From: Gammaproteobacteria bacterium
GTDB lineage: Bacteria > Pseudomonadota > Gammaproteobacteria > JAABTG01
Assembly: GCA_034522055.1 (NCBI GenBank)
Contig: JAXHLS010000002.1
Span: 1,240,001 to 1,304,000 of the forward strand
Direction of reading: 5' to 3'
DNA length: 64,000 nt
Shown: one piece after another, positions 27,355 to 36,859 of the stretch
How the letters are laid out: each line of letters starts with the position of its first letter
Numbering within the stretch: the first letter of the stretch is position 1
Position numbers and translations under genes: made by a program
Notes under the pieces: generated by a model
What the model saw: only the letters and a program-made list of their open reading frames with translations
Database searches by the model: none
What the model was told of the DNA's origin: nothing

Positions 27355-28758
27355 TCAACGCTTCTTCGCGAGATATTTCTTCATGCGCTTGCGTTTGTGC
27401 TCCTGGCGCGGTGTCAGCTTGTTGCGCCGGCCCTCGTAGGGGTTGGCCCCGGTCTTGAACTCGATGCGTATGGGCGTGCCGGCGAGCTTGAAGGTGCGCC
27501 GGAAGTAGTGCTCCAGGTAGCGCTTGTAGTCACCCGGCAGGGACTCGGTCTGGGTGCCATGGATGATGATGGCCGGCGGATTGGTGCCGCCCTGGTGGGC
27601 ATAACGCAACTTGATGCGCCGGCCACGTACCGTGGGCGGCGGATGGGCCTCCACCGCCAGCTGGAGCTGGCGGGTCAGCACGGGCGTCGGCAGCTTGCGG
27701 GTGGCGGATGCCCAGGCCGTCTCGGCCGCCCCGAAGAGATCCCCTACGCCGGTACCGTGCAGCGCCGATATGAAATGAATGGCGGCGAAATCGATGAAGG
27801 CGAGACGCCGGTCGAGTTCTTCCCGCACCCGCTCGCGCTCATGGGGCTCCAGTCCGTCCCACTTGTTCACGGCGATGATGAGGCCCCGCCCCGCCTCCAC
27901 CACATGCCCCAGGATATGGGCATCCTGCTCGGTGACGCCGCCCCGGGCATCCACCAGCATCACCACCACATGGGCCACCTCGATGGACTGCAGGGTCTTG
28001 ATGATGCTGAACTTCTCGATACTCTCCCCGACCCTGGAACGACGCCGCACGCCGGCCGTGTCGATGAGGGTGTAATGACGCCCCCGGCGTTCGAAGGGCA
28101 CCCGGATGCTGTCCCGCGTGGTGCCCGGCATGTCGTGGGCCACCACCCGCTCCTCACCCACGATACGGTTTACCAGGGTGGACTTGCCGACGTTGGGGCG
28201 CCCCACCACGGCGATACGGATCCCGGCCTGCTCCTCCGGCGGCTCCGCTACGACGGGCGGCAGGATATGATTCACCCCGGCCATCAGGCGCCCCACGCCG
28301 CTGCCGTGGGCGGCGGAGATGGTATGGGGCTGCCCCAGGCCCAGGGCGTGGAACTCGGCCGCCGCCACACCGGCATCCAGGCCCTCGGTCTTGTTCACCA
28401 CCAGGAACAGGGGCTTGCCCAGGGCCCGCAGGCGGGCGGCGATGGCGTCATCGGCGGCACTGGGGCCGGCGCGCCCGTCCACCAGGAACAGGACGACGTC
28501 GGCCTCGTCCAGGGCCTGCTCCGCCTGCTGGAGGATCTTGGTATCGATGTCGTGGCGTTCATCGGTCATGCCGCCGGTGTCCACCACCACCACGGGCCGG
28601 CCCTCGATGCGGGCACGGCCGTACTGGCGGTCACGGGTCAACCCCGGTTCGTCGGCCACCAGGGCATCGCGACTCGCAGTGAGCCGGTTGAAAAGGGTGG
28701 ACTTGCCTACGTTGGGCCGGCCGACGATGGCCAGGACGGGGATGGTGGCTGTGGCCAT
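27355..28758 (-). CDS. der: Ribosome biogenesis GTPase Der (EngA)
   Basis: Essential double GTPase for 50S subunit maturation. The 467-residue protein has two complete G domains: the first with [14 protein letters not shown] and VVDTGGM, the second (starting about residue 180) with [25 protein letters not shown] and NKWD, then a KH-like domain. It ends in a strongly basic tail ([14 protein letters not shown]). Downstream end of the minus-strand block beginning at rlmN. Confidence 0.97.
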   Translation of the reverse strand: MATATIPVLAIVGRPNVGKSTLFNRLTASRDALVADEPGLTRDRQYGRARIEGRPVVVVDTGGMTDERHDIDTKILQQAEQALDEADVVLFLVDGRAGPSAADDAIAARLRALGKPLFLVVNKTEGLDAGVAAAEFHALGLGQPHTISAAHGSGVGRLMAGVNHILPPVVAEPPEEQAGIRIAVVGRPNVGKSTLVNRIVGEERVVAHDMPGTTRDSIRVPFERRGRHYTLIDTAGVRRRSRVGESIEKFSIIKTLQSIEVAHVVVMLVDARGGVTEQDAHILGHVVEAGRGLIIAVNKWDGLEPHERERVREELDRRLAFIDFAAIHFISALHGTGVGDLFGAAETAWASATRKLPTPVLTRQLQLAVEAHPPPTVRGRRIKLRYAHQGGTNPPAIIIHGTQTESLPGDYKRYLEHYFRRTFKLAGTPIRIEFKTGANPYEGRRNKLTPRQEHKRKRMKKYLAKKR

Positions 28759-28856
28759 GGGGGCATTAACGCGCGGGCGCGCGGCCCGGGCCGCATGGGG
28801 CCGTGGCCGGCGTGGGACTCGGGAGAGACAAGGGCGCGCAGCGGCCGGTCACGGGT

Positions 28857-30020
28857 CTACGGTGCCTCGAAGGCGGTGATCCTGCCGCTGTTGCCATAAA
28901 CGTACAGACGGCCATCCCGGCCCGTCGCCGGGGCCGAGGCGATGCCATCGTCGTCCACCCGGGTACGCGCCACGAAGCCCCCATCCTCCACCGAGAGCCA
29001 GTGCAGCAAACCCTCTTCATCCCCCACCACCACGTAGTCGCCCACCCGTACCGGCGCCGTGATACGCCGCTTCTCGAGATCGGTCTGGCGCCACAGGGAA
29101 TTGCCCGAGAAGCGATCGAGCGCCCACACGAAGCCATCCGCATCGCTCACGTAGACCGCGGCGGCATCCACCGCCACTCCGGCGTGGGACGACAGGTCGC
29201 GGTCCCACAGCACACTGCCCGACAACAGGTCCAGGGCGGCCACCCGACCCTGAAAGGCCGTCACATAGACCGCGTCATCCACCACCACCGGACGGCTGTC
29301 CATGTCCACCATGCGCTCCAGCTCCGAACGGCCGCGGGGAATGGCCACCTGCTGCTCCCATTCGACGCGGCCGTCCCCGGCCAGCAGCGCCACCAGGCGC
29401 CCGCCGTCGAAGCCGTTGAGGACCAGTTCGCCGGCGATCACCGGCTCGCCGGTGCCCCGCAGGCTGAGCACCGGCACCGGGCTGTCATAGATCCAGCGGC
29501 GTTTGCCGGTGCGGCCATCGAGGCCGAACAACCGGCCGTCCAGGGTGCGCACCGCCACCACACCGGCACCGATCGCGGGGGGAGCGAGAACCTCGCTGGA
29601 GACGCCCGCCTGCCAGCGCTGCTCGCCGGTGGCGACATCGAGGGCAAACACCTCACCCTTGTTGGTCCCCACCACCACCAGCCCGTCCCCCACGGCGGGA
29701 CCGCCGCTGACGGGACGCTCCAGCTCGACCCGCCAGACGGATTCGCCCGTGGCGGCGTCGTAGGCGCCGACCCGGCCATCCGCGCCCGCGCCGTAGACCC
29801 GATCCCCGGCCACCGCCGCCTGCAGCCCGGAATGCAGCTCGCCCACCCCGTCCCCCACGTCCCGGGACCAGCGGACCTGCAGGGGGATGGCGTTCTCGAC
29901 AGAGGCCAGTTCGGGCAGGTCGCGCCCGCCACCCCGGTCCATCCAGCCGCTCACCGTGCTGCAACCGCCCAGGAGAGCGGCCAGCAGAGACACCAGGCAA
30001 CCACGCAGAAAACGGTTCAT
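28857..30020 (-). CDS. bamB: Outer membrane assembly lipoprotein BamB
   Basis: Eight-bladed beta-propeller lipoprotein of the BAM complex. The signal peptide ends in lipobox LLGGC (C20). PQQ-like blades recur through the 387 residues, for instance GRVGAYDAATGESVWRVELE, KGEVFALDVATGEQRWQAGV and GRVAALDLLSGSVLWDRDL. Starts inside the yfgM stop (4-bp overlap) and precedes der, the usual yfgM-bamB-der order. Confidence 0.96.
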   Translation of the reverse strand: MNRFLRGCLVSLLAALLGGCSTVSGWMDRGGGRDLPELASVENAIPLQVRWSRDVGDGVGELHSGLQAAVAGDRVYGAGADGRVGAYDAATGESVWRVELERPVSGGPAVGDGLVVVGTNKGEVFALDVATGEQRWQAGVSSEVLAPPAIGAGVVAVRTLDGRLFGLDGRTGKRRWIYDSPVPVLSLRGTGEPVIAGELVLNGFDGGRLVALLAGDGRVEWEQQVAIPRGRSELERMVDMDSRPVVVDDAVYVTAFQGRVAALDLLSGSVLWDRDLSSHAGVAVDAAAVYVSDADGFVWALDRFSGNSLWRQTDLEKRRITAPVRVGDYVVVGDEEGLLHWLSVEDGGFVARTRVDDDGIASAPATGRDGRLYVYGNSGRITAFEAP

Positions 30021-30670
30021 GACGCCCCGTCCCCGGGGATCGCGTCGCCCGCGAGATCGTCCAGCTTCATCTGCAGCAGCACCCGGCCGCTGCTGTTGGT
30101 CGTCAGCTCGAGGGCGCGTTGGTAGGCGCTCCGGGCGCCCGCGCGGTCACCCCGGGCGGCCAGGATATCGCCGCGGATCTCATCCGCGATGCCGTCGAAG
30201 GCCCCCACCGCCACCCCTGCGAGGGCCGCCTGCGCACTATCCAGATCACCCCGATCCAGATGCATCCGAGCGAGCCGCAGGGCGGCCACGTGTTTGAGTT
30301 CCTCGACCTCGGCCTTCTCCCGCACGGCCTCGAGCTGCGCCACGGCCTGATCGACTTCACCGCCCTGGTAGTACATGCGGGCCAGGCTGAGACGCGCCAG
30401 GTCGGCGTAGCCGATGCCGCCATACTCCGCAGCCAGGTGCTCGGCCACGTCCACGGCGCCGCCGCGGTCGCCCACGGCCGCCCGCCCGCTCATCTGCTCA
30501 TAGAGGATCGAGGCGGCAGCCCCCTGATTGTCCTGGTAGGTGGTCCAACTGCGCCAACCCACCAGGCCGCCTACCCCCAGGACGATGCCGATCACCACGG
30601 CCACGCCGTTTTCCTTCCACCACTTCTTGATGGCTTCGACCTGTTGTTCTTCGCTGTCGAGGGAACTCAC
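30017..30670 (-). CDS. yfgM: YfgM family TPR membrane protein
   Basis: 217-residue single-pass inner-membrane protein, an accessory of the SecYEG translocon and PpiD in E. coli. The N-terminus EEQQVEAIKKWWKENGVAV leads into one membrane helix (VIGIVLGVGGLVGW) and a periplasmic TPR-like domain rich in A/L/E/R. Between hisS and bamB as expected. Confidence 0.92.
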   Translation of the reverse strand: MSSLDSEEQQVEAIKKWWKENGVAVVIGIVLGVGGLVGWRSWTTYQDNQGAAASILYEQMSGRAAVGDRGGAVDVAEHLAAEYGGIGYADLARLSLARMYYQGGEVDQAVAQLEAVREKAEVEELKHVAALRLARMHLDRGDLDSAQAALAGVAVGAFDGIADEIRGDILAARGDRAGARSAYQRALELTTNSSGRVLLQMKLDDLAGDAIPGDGAS

Positions 30671-30734
30671 CTAAACCTCCAGTGGCGGCCGGCCCCAGGG
30701 GCGGACTGCCGATTCGAATATGGATTGACGGCCT

Positions 30735-32042
30735 TCATGCGGGCAGCCCCGTCGCCCGACTGCCGGGCACTTCGGCGGCCACCAGGCGCCCCAGGCGCTG
30801 CGCCACCGCCGCGAAGGCCACGTCTTGCTGGGGGGCACCGCCGCGCAGATCCTTGAACGCCACCTCGCCCCGGGCGAGCTCGTCCTCGCCCATCACCAGG
30901 GCCACGCGGGCGCCGCTGGCGTCGGCCTTTTTCATCTGACTCTTGAAGCTGCCGCCGCCGCAGTGCACCGTGAGGCGCAGGCCGGGCACGGCGTCACGCC
31001 ACTGTTCCGCGAGGGCGACGCCTTGCTCCCCCACGCCCTCTCCCACCATCACCAGATAGGCGTGGGGGATGTGGTGTATGGGCTCCACGCCGGCCTGGCG
31101 GATGAGGGCCACCAGCCGCTCCAACCCCATGGCGAAACCCACCGCCGGCACCGGGCGTCCGCCCAGTTGCTCCACCAGGCCGTCGTAGCGACCACCCGCA
31201 CACACGGTGCCCTGGGCCCCGAGCTCCGTGGTGGTCCACTCGAACACGGTGCGGGAATAGTAGTCCAGACCCCGCACCAGCAAGGGGTTGAGACGGTAGG
31301 CCACGCCCGCCGCCTCCAGGCGCGCACACAGGGCGTCGAAGTGTTCCCGGGACTCGCCATCCAGGTGATCCAGCAGCCGCGGGGCGGCGGCGATGAGTCC
31401 CGCCATATCCGGGTTCTTGCTGTCGAGGATGCGCAGGGGGTTGGTGGCAAGGCGCCGCCGGCTGTCGTCGTCCAGGCGGTCCTCATGGGCCCCCATGTAG
31501 GCCACCAGCTCTTCCCGGTAGGCGCGGCGGGACTCGGGCGACCCCAAAGAGTTGAGCTCCAGGGTGAGGCCGCCGAGCCCGAGTTCGCGCCACATGCGGG
31601 CGGTCATGAGGATGAGTTCGGCGTCCACGTCCGGTCCCGCCAGGCCGAAGACCTCCGCCCCGATCTGGTGGAACTGGCGATAGCGTCCCTTCTGCGGCCG
31701 CTCGTAGCGGAACATGGGGCCCTGGTACCACAGCCGTTGCTGGCCCCGCACCAGGGCGTTCTGAATGGCCGCCCGCACACAACCCGCGGTACCCTCGGGG
31801 CGCAGGGTCAGGCTGTCGCCGCTACGGTCGGAGAAGGTATACATCTCCTTCTCGACGATGTCCGTCACCTCGCCGATGGAACGGCTGAACAGCTCGGTAC
31901 GCTCCAGCAGGGGCAGCCGTACCTCGTCGTAGCCGTAGGCGCCCAGGGTACCCGTCACCACCCCTTCGAGGTGCTGCCAGAAGGGGGTGTCGGCGGGGAG
32001 GATGTCGTTCATCCCCCGTATGGCCTTGATGGCGTCGCTCAC
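30735..32042 (-). CDS. hisS: Histidyl-tRNA synthetase
   Basis: Class II aminoacyl-tRNA synthetase of 435 residues. Motif 2 is [16 protein letters not shown], the histidine-specific motifs are [15 protein letters not shown] and [14 protein letters not shown], and motif 3 is in [10 protein letters not shown]. Near the start lies IRGMNDILP. It follows rodZ by 51 bp; ispG, normally between them, is missing here and found at 38.7 kb. Confidence 0.97.
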   Translation of the reverse strand: MSDAIKAIRGMNDILPADTPFWQHLEGVVTGTLGAYGYDEVRLPLLERTELFSRSIGEVTDIVEKEMYTFSDRSGDSLTLRPEGTAGCVRAAIQNALVRGQQRLWYQGPMFRYERPQKGRYRQFHQIGAEVFGLAGPDVDAELILMTARMWRELGLGGLTLELNSLGSPESRRAYREELVAYMGAHEDRLDDDSRRRLATNPLRILDSKNPDMAGLIAAAPRLLDHLDGESREHFDALCARLEAAGVAYRLNPLLVRGLDYYSRTVFEWTTTELGAQGTVCAGGRYDGLVEQLGGRPVPAVGFAMGLERLVALIRQAGVEPIHHIPHAYLVMVGEGVGEQGVALAEQWRDAVPGLRLTVHCGGGSFKSQMKKADASGARVALVMGEDELARGEVAFKDLRGGAPQQDVAFAAVAQRLGRLVAAEVPGSRATGLPA

Positions 32043-32093
32043 GGGATTATCGGGTCGGTTCCAGGGTGGGCGCCGCGCTGCCGTCCGGGGACG

Positions 32094-33095
32094 TCACTCG
32101 CCGCCCAGGGTGAAGCGTGCCAGCCCTCTGTCTATGAAGGGACGATGATCGAAAGACCGGTCATTGTACTCGACCTCCACCTCGTGGGCATATCCGAGGA
32201 CGACCCCCAGGGGCGGCTCCCCGGTCACGTCCACGGTATCCCCGCCCTTGGCGGTGCCGAAGAACAAGGACTCGCCGGTGGCATCCCTGACCTCCACCCA
32301 GGAGTCGTGCACGAAGCTCATCTCCAACCGGCCGGCGGGGACGGCAGGCTCTGCCACGGCCGTCGCGGGCTCGTCCGGCGGCGCCTGCGCATCCCCGCCC
32401 GTCTCACCCTCGGCGGCGGGTTCGGTCTCTACCACTTCGGCGGACTCCGGCGCCTCTGACCGGGCTTCCACACCCTCCTCGCGCGGGGCCTGTGCCTCCT
32501 CGGGCGGGGATGTGGGTTCAGGCGCATCGGGCAGCACCTCGGACTCCATGGGGGCATCCACGAAGGGCGCGGGCGGGGGCGGCAACACCACCGGCCGGTC
32601 GGCCCGCTCCACCGCCTCGGGCAGGGCCCGCCCCGCCTCTTCCACGGGCTCCGGCTCCAGGCGCGGCTCCAGCGCCTGCTCGCGGTGGGAGAACCACCAC
32701 ACCCCCACCAGCACCGCCAGCAACACCGCCAGGACGTAAGTCACCAGCTTGACCGGCACGTCGCTGCTACGGATCTGGGGCCGCGAGGTGATGTCGGGGA
32801 TGAGGGCCGGGGCGTCGTAACCGAAGCGATCATAGGCCTCCAGCAGGGGCCCCGCCGGCACCCCCACGGTGCGGGCATAGCCCCGCAGGTAGCCGCGCAC
32901 GAAGGTGGGGCCGGGCAGCTGGTCGTAGGCGTCGTTCTCCAGCGCCTCGAGGCGGGGCGGGTCCAGCCTCAACTGGGCGGCCACGTCTTCCAGGGACAGC
33001 TTGCGGGAGATGCGGAGTTCCCGCAGGCGGGCGCCCGGGCCACCGGCCGGGGCGGTGTGGAGTTCGTCCTGGTGCTCCTGCTGGCTTGCCGTCAT
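32094..33095 (-). CDS. rodZ: Cytoskeleton protein RodZ
   Basis: Bitopic inner-membrane protein that links MreB to the elongation machinery. The 333 residues comprise an N-terminal helix-turn-helix (about 20-90, LRISRKLSLEDVAAQLRLDP), one membrane helix (VKLVTYVLAVLLAVLVGVWW), a long P/E/A-rich linker and a C-terminal periplasmic DUF4115 domain (MSFVHDSWVEVRDATGESLF). The first four bases overlap the pilW stop. Confidence 0.95.
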   Translation of the reverse strand: MTASQQEHQDELHTAPAGGPGARLRELRISRKLSLEDVAAQLRLDPPRLEALENDAYDQLPGPTFVRGYLRGYARTVGVPAGPLLEAYDRFGYDAPALIPDITSRPQIRSSDVPVKLVTYVLAVLLAVLVGVWWFSHREQALEPRLEPEPVEEAGRALPEAVERADRPVVLPPPPAPFVDAPMESEVLPDAPEPTSPPEEAQAPREEGVEARSEAPESAEVVETEPAAEGETGGDAQAPPDEPATAVAEPAVPAGRLEMSFVHDSWVEVRDATGESLFFGTAKGGDTVDVTGEPPLGVVLGYAHEVEVEYNDRSFDHRPFIDRGLARFTLGGE

Positions 33096-33850
33096 CGCGA
33101 CTGAACCTCATCGAGCAGACGCGTCTCCTCGGCATCCGGGAAGCGCCCGCGCAGCGCCAGGGCATAGCTCGATGCGGCGTCCTGGGCGCCGAGCTCGGTC
33201 TCCACCCGATAACCGAGCCACAGGCTCTCCGGTGTGGGCGACCCCACCTCGGCGTAACGCTGGAGGTAGGCGCGGGCGGGCAGGTAACGACCTTCATCGA
33301 AGCTCAGGTGCGCCATGGCGAGCAACGCCACGGGCTGCTTCGGGTTCAGCCTCAATGCCTCGCGGAAGTAACGCTCCGTCTTGTCGAGGTCCTGCTGCAG
33401 GCGCATGCACAGGCCGGCATTGGTGTAAGCGGTGTCCCGGTTCTTGTTGAGGGGGTTCTCAGCCGCCAGGATGAACTCCCTTTCACCCTCCTCGAAGCGG
33501 CCGCGCCGGCACAGGAACTGGCCATAGTTGTTGTGGGCGGCGGCGAAGTCCGCATCGTAGCCGATGGCCTTCTGGAAGTGCTCCTCGGCCAGCGCCGGCT
33601 GCTCGAGCTGTTGTCTCAGCAGGGCCATGGCGTTATGGGCATCGGGGGAGCTGCCGTCGATATCCAGGGCCCGCTGGAGGCGATTCAGGGCCACATCGTA
33701 TTGCCCCTGTTTCATGTACGCGATACCCAGTTCCACATAGTTTCCGACGACGTTCGCCGTGGCCCGATCGGACTCCCGCACGGGCGTGGTGTTGCATCCC
33801 GCGGCCAGCAGGACCGCGAGCAGCAGACAGAGGGACGATAGCGGCTTCAT
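33092..33850 (-). CDS. pilW: Type IV pilus biogenesis/stability lipoprotein PilW (PilF)
   Basis: Outer-membrane pilotin needed for secretin PilQ assembly. From ATG 33850 it is 252 residues with lipobox LLAAGC (C19) followed by six TPR-like repeats (ELGIAYMKQGQYDVALNRLQ, NNYGQFLCRRGRFEEGEREF, ALLAMAHLSFDEGRYLPARA). An ATG at 33874 would add eight residues. It follows rlmN by 61 bp and overlaps rodZ, the conserved order. Confidence 0.93.
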   Translation of the reverse strand: MKPLSSLCLLLAVLLAAGCNTTPVRESDRATANVVGNYVELGIAYMKQGQYDVALNRLQRALDIDGSSPDAHNAMALLRQQLEQPALAEEHFQKAIGYDADFAAAHNNYGQFLCRRGRFEEGEREFILAAENPLNKNRDTAYTNAGLCMRLQQDLDKTERYFREALRLNPKQPVALLAMAHLSFDEGRYLPARAYLQRYAEVGSPTPESLWLGYRVETELGAQDAASSYALALRGRFPDAEETRLLDEVQSR

Positions 33851-33911
33851 GGGGAACGAGGGGCCCTTAATCATTGAATGACCCGGCATGATGCGGGAGG
33901 CCGGGACGTTG

Positions 33912-35036
33912 TCAAGTAATGGAGACCCGCAGGCCCTCCTTGGCCGGGGTCGCGAGCGCTGGCCAGCGCAGGTGGCGGCGCGAGCGATCCGACACCTTGC
34001 CCACCAGCTGGCCGCACGCCGCATCGATATCGTCGCCGCGGGTGCGCCGGGTGATGGTGATGATACCCGCTTTCATGAGGCGATCCCGGAAGGCATCGAT
34101 GACATGGGGGGGTGAGCGGCGGTAAGCGGTGCCGGGAAAGGGGTTGAAGGGGATGAGATTGACCTTGCAGGGCATGCCCTGGAGCAGGCGCACCAACTGC
34201 CGGGCATGCTCCGGCTTATCGTTGACGCCGTCGATCATCACGTACTCGAAGGTCACGTGGGTCTTCGGCCCATGCTCCGAATAGCGTTTGCACGCGGCCA
34301 TGAGTTCGGCGATGGGGTACTTGCGGTTCAGCGGCACGAGCTCGTCCCGCAAAACGTCGTTGGCGGCGTGGAGGGATACCGCGAGGCTCACCGGACTGCG
34401 CACCGCCAGCCTGTCGAGAGCCGGCACCACGCCCGCCGTGGACAGGGTGACACGCTTGCGCGACAGGCCGAAGGCGAGATCGTCCAGCATCAGATCCATG
34501 GCCCGCGTCACGGCGTCGAAGTTGGTGAGGGGCTCGCCCATGCCCATCATCACCACATTGGTGATGACCCGGTTATCGCGGTCCCAGCCATCCAGGGCCG
34601 CATGGGCCAGCCACACCTGGCCGATGATCTCCGACACCGTGAGGTTGCGGTTGAAACCCTGGCGCGCCGTGGAACAGAAGCTGCAATCGAGGGCACATCC
34701 CACCTGGGAGGAGACGCACAGGGTGCCGCGGTCCGGTTCCGGGATGAATACCATCTCGATGCAATCCCCGCCCGCGAGCCGCAGCACCCACTTGTGGGTG
34801 CCGTCCCGGGATGATTCGTGAAGCGCCACCTCGGGCAGTTCCATCCCGGCCAGCCCGGACAACCGCTGGCGCAGCGCCATGGACAGGTTGGTCATGGCGT
34901 CGAGGTCCGTGCAGCCGTGATGGTACAACCACTTGAGGATCTGCTCCGCCCGATAGGGCTTCTCGCCCAGACCGACGAAAAACGCCGCCATGTCGGCACG
35001 GTTCATGTCGAACAGGTTGGCGCGGACCCCCGTCAT
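33912..35036 (-). CDS. rlmN: 23S rRNA / tRNA adenine-C2 methyltransferase RlmN
   Basis: Radical SAM enzyme that makes m2A2503 in 23S rRNA and m2A37 in some tRNAs. From ATG 35036 it has 374 residues. The cluster motif is CALDCSFC (CxxxCxxC), the conserved S-adenosylmethionine region is [14 protein letters not shown], and the methyl-carrier cysteine is in [12 protein letters not shown]. The first codon lies one base after the stop of the ndk remnant. Confidence 0.96.
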   Translation of the reverse strand: MTGVRANLFDMNRADMAAFFVGLGEKPYRAEQILKWLYHHGCTDLDAMTNLSMALRQRLSGLAGMELPEVALHESSRDGTHKWVLRLAGGDCIEMVFIPEPDRGTLCVSSQVGCALDCSFCSTARQGFNRNLTVSEIIGQVWLAHAALDGWDRDNRVITNVVMMGMGEPLTNFDAVTRAMDLMLDDLAFGLSRKRVTLSTAGVVPALDRLAVRSPVSLAVSLHAANDVLRDELVPLNRKYPIAELMAACKRYSEHGPKTHVTFEYVMIDGVNDKPEHARQLVRLLQGMPCKVNLIPFNPFPGTAYRRSPPHVIDAFRDRLMKAGIITITRRTRGDDIDAACGQLVGKVSDRSRRHLRWPALATPAKEGLRVSIT

Positions 35037-35037
35037 G

Positions 35038-35151
35038 TCAGCGGCTGCACCCACAGATATCGGCGGGCTCGAAACGGCTGTAGAGGGCACCGGTGAGGTT
35101 CCTGGCCACGGCATGCGGCTTGCTGATGGGAAGGGTGCGTGCTACCGCCAT
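35038..35151 (-). pseudogene. ndk: ndk remnant: first ~32 codons of nucleoside diphosphate kinase
   Basis: A 37-codon frame reading [20 protein letters not shown], then [12 protein letters not shown], then five unrelated codons and TGA. This is clearly the N-terminus of Ndk, whose family consensus runs M-A-x-E-R-T-L-S-I-I-K-P-D-A-V-x-K-N; the invariant K-P is kept but conserved E, S, I and D are changed to A, P, S and H. About three quarters of the gene, including the active-site histidine region, is gone. It sits just upstream of rlmN, exactly where ndk is found in other gammaproteobacteria. A short product could be made but would not be a kinase. Confidence 0.85.
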
Positions 35152-35215
35152 GAACGGCCTCCGCCGACCGTGGGCCATGGGTTAGCGATGGAACCATGGA
35201 GAGACGGATGGATCA

Positions 35216-35701
35216 TCAGTAGCGGCCGTGCTGCTTGGAGATATAGTTGCTCATCTCCACATACTGCGAATTCATGCGGCGCAGGATGTCGTGTACCACC
35301 GACACGATGCCCCGCATGGCCTTGTAGACCACCCAGGGATTCCCCGCCACCAGTTCCTCGAAGCGCTCACGATCAAAGGAACAGATCCTGGTGGGCCCGA
35401 GGGCGCGCAGGGTGGCGCTGTGAGGCCGGCCGTCGATGAAACTCATCTCGCCGGTAAGGTCGCCCCGTCCGAGGATGTGTAGCACCGTCCACTCGCCACC
35501 GCCGGTGTCCCGGGTAACGGCCAGGCGCCCCTCTACGATCATATGCAGGCTCTGGCCCGTCTCCCCCTCCTCGAACAAGACCTCCTCGTCTTCCAGCACC
35601 CGGCAGTTACTGATGGATGCCAGCACCTGCACTTCGTCGTCGTCCATATCGGAGGTGAAAGGTGATGCCCGCAGGGCCGCGAATTCGTCATCGGTGCTCA
35701 T
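35216..35701 (-). CDS. Cyclic nucleotide-binding domain protein
   Basis: 161-residue protein with one Crp-type cNMP-binding beta-roll and no DNA-binding domain. The barrel runs from NCRVLEDEEVLFEEGETGQS to GRGDLTGEMSFIDGRPHSAT (phosphate-binding cassette with GEMSF and R near HSATL). The C-terminal 45 residues are helical. Start ATG 35701 is preceded by AAAGGAGAGG, a strong ribosome-binding site. It lies between the isc remnant and ndk remnant, where hscB, hscA, fdx or iscX would be. It may sense cAMP or c-di-GMP and act through a partner. Confidence 0.88.
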   Translation of the reverse strand: MSTDDEFAALRASPFTSDMDDDEVQVLASISNCRVLEDEEVLFEEGETGQSLHMIVEGRLAVTRDTGGGEWTVLHILGRGDLTGEMSFIDGRPHSATLRALGPTRICSFDRERFEELVAGNPWVVYKAMRGIVSVVHDILRRMNSQYVEMSNYISKQHGRY

Positions 35702-35893
35702 TTCCTCTCCTTTAGGGGAAATACGCAAAGGGGGAAGGATACTTAAACGACGAGCCCAGAACCAGTGCCCCGCTTGTGCCGGAAAGTGGGGAGGGTTACC
35801 GGAGGCAGCGTGCCCGGCGCGGCCTGTGGTCGCGCGTCATGGGTGCGCCGGGGAGACGACCCGGCGGGTGGAGCAAGCCGCCCCCCGGTCGGG

Positions 35894-35910
35894 CCGGGCG
35901 GAGCGCCCGG
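35894..35910 (-). terminator. Strong G+C hairpin downstream of iscA
   Basis: A perfect 7-bp stem CCGGGCG-GAG-CGCCCGG 24 bp after the iscA stop, within a 233-bp gap that shows no iscU, iscS or fdx remains in the minus frames I translated. No T-run follows, so termination efficiency is uncertain. Confidence 0.35.
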
Positions 35911-35934
35911 ATTCCGATCCGTGCCGCGGCGTCC

Positions 35935-36261
35935 CTACTGAATGGCGAAGCTCTCCCCGCAACCGCACTCGTTCACGGCATTGGGGTTATTGAACTTGAA
36001 CATGGAGTTCAAGCCCTCGCGGACGAAATCCAATTCCACCCCCTCGAGGGCCGACAGGCTGTCGGCATCGACGATGAGCTTGACACCATGGCTCTCGAAT
36101 ACCCTGTCTTTGTCGCCGATCTCGCGCGCGAAGTCCATGACGTACTGATAACCGGAACAGCCGCTCTTGGTTATGCCGAGGCGCAGGCCACGCGCGTCCT
36201 GTTCCGCCTTCAGCATGTTCTTCACGTGGGCGGCCGCACTCTCGGTGATTGAAATGCTCAT
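35935..36261 (-). CDS. iscA: Iron-sulfur cluster assembly protein IscA
   Basis: A-type carrier protein of 108 residues from ATG 36261. The three iron/cluster-ligand cysteines are present: C in KSGCSGYQYVMDF and CGC in NECGCGESF. SISITESAAAHVKNML and LDFVREGLNSMFKFNNPNA fit IscA better than ErpA or SufA. It follows iscR by 49 bp; the scaffold and desulfurase genes normally between them are absent. Confidence 0.93.
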   Translation of the reverse strand: MSISITESAAAHVKNMLKAEQDARGLRLGITKSGCSGYQYVMDFAREIGDKDRVFESHGVKLIVDADSLSALEGVELDFVREGLNSMFKFNNPNAVNECGCGESFAIQ

Positions 36262-36310
36262 ATCGTTCGACTCCGTAATAGAGGGCACGTCAGGCGTGCC
36301 GCCCGGGCCC

Positions 36311-36802
36311 TCAGCCGAGGTCCACTTCGACGCGGTTGCTATCCCGCCTGCCGCTCGTCACACCCAGGCGCTGGTCCTGGATAGCCGCCACTTCCTGAAT
36401 GCCACCGCGCTGAACCAGATCGTCCAGGGAGATCCCCTGGAGAAAATGATAGATCTGGTCGCTCAGTTCGCACCACAACTCGTGGGTCAGGCAGCGCTGA
36501 TCGCCCTGGCAGTTCTGCATGCCGCCACAGCGGGTGGCATCCACGGACTCGTCAACGGCGGTGATGACGTCCGCGACATTGATATCCACGGCGTCGCGGC
36601 CCAGCCGGTAACCGCCGCCGGGACCACGGGTACTGTTCACGAGCCCCTGCTTGCGCAGGCGCGAAAAGAGCTGTTCCAGATAGGACAGGGAGATCCCCTG
36701 GCGCTGGGAGATGTCAGACAAAGTGATGGGGGCGGTATCGGAATGCAACGCCAGGTCCAGCATGGCCGTTACGGCATATCGCCCTTTGGTGGTTAGCCTC
36801 AT
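36311..36802 (-). CDS. iscR: Iron-sulfur-dependent transcriptional regulator IscR
   Basis: 163-residue Rrf2-family regulator that senses [2Fe-2S] status. The N-terminal winged helix ([20 protein letters not shown], with [20 protein letters not shown]) is intact, and the cluster ligands are present in the C-x5-C-x5-C arrangement of IscR ([19 protein letters not shown]) with the ligand histidine. So it should bind a cluster and regulate. It is next to cysE, as usual. Confidence 0.95.
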   Translation of the reverse strand: MRLTTKGRYAVTAMLDLALHSDTAPITLSDISQRQGISLSYLEQLFSRLRKQGLVNSTRGPGGGYRLGRDAVDINVADVITAVDESVDATRCGGMQNCQGDQRCLTHELWCELSDQIYHFLQGISLDDLVQRGGIQEVAAIQDQRLGVTSGRRDSNRVEVDLG

Positions 36803-36859
36803 AGGTCAACTCGCTGCGTTGGTAGCCCGGAAAACCTGAGCCTTGCATATCCCAGCAAT

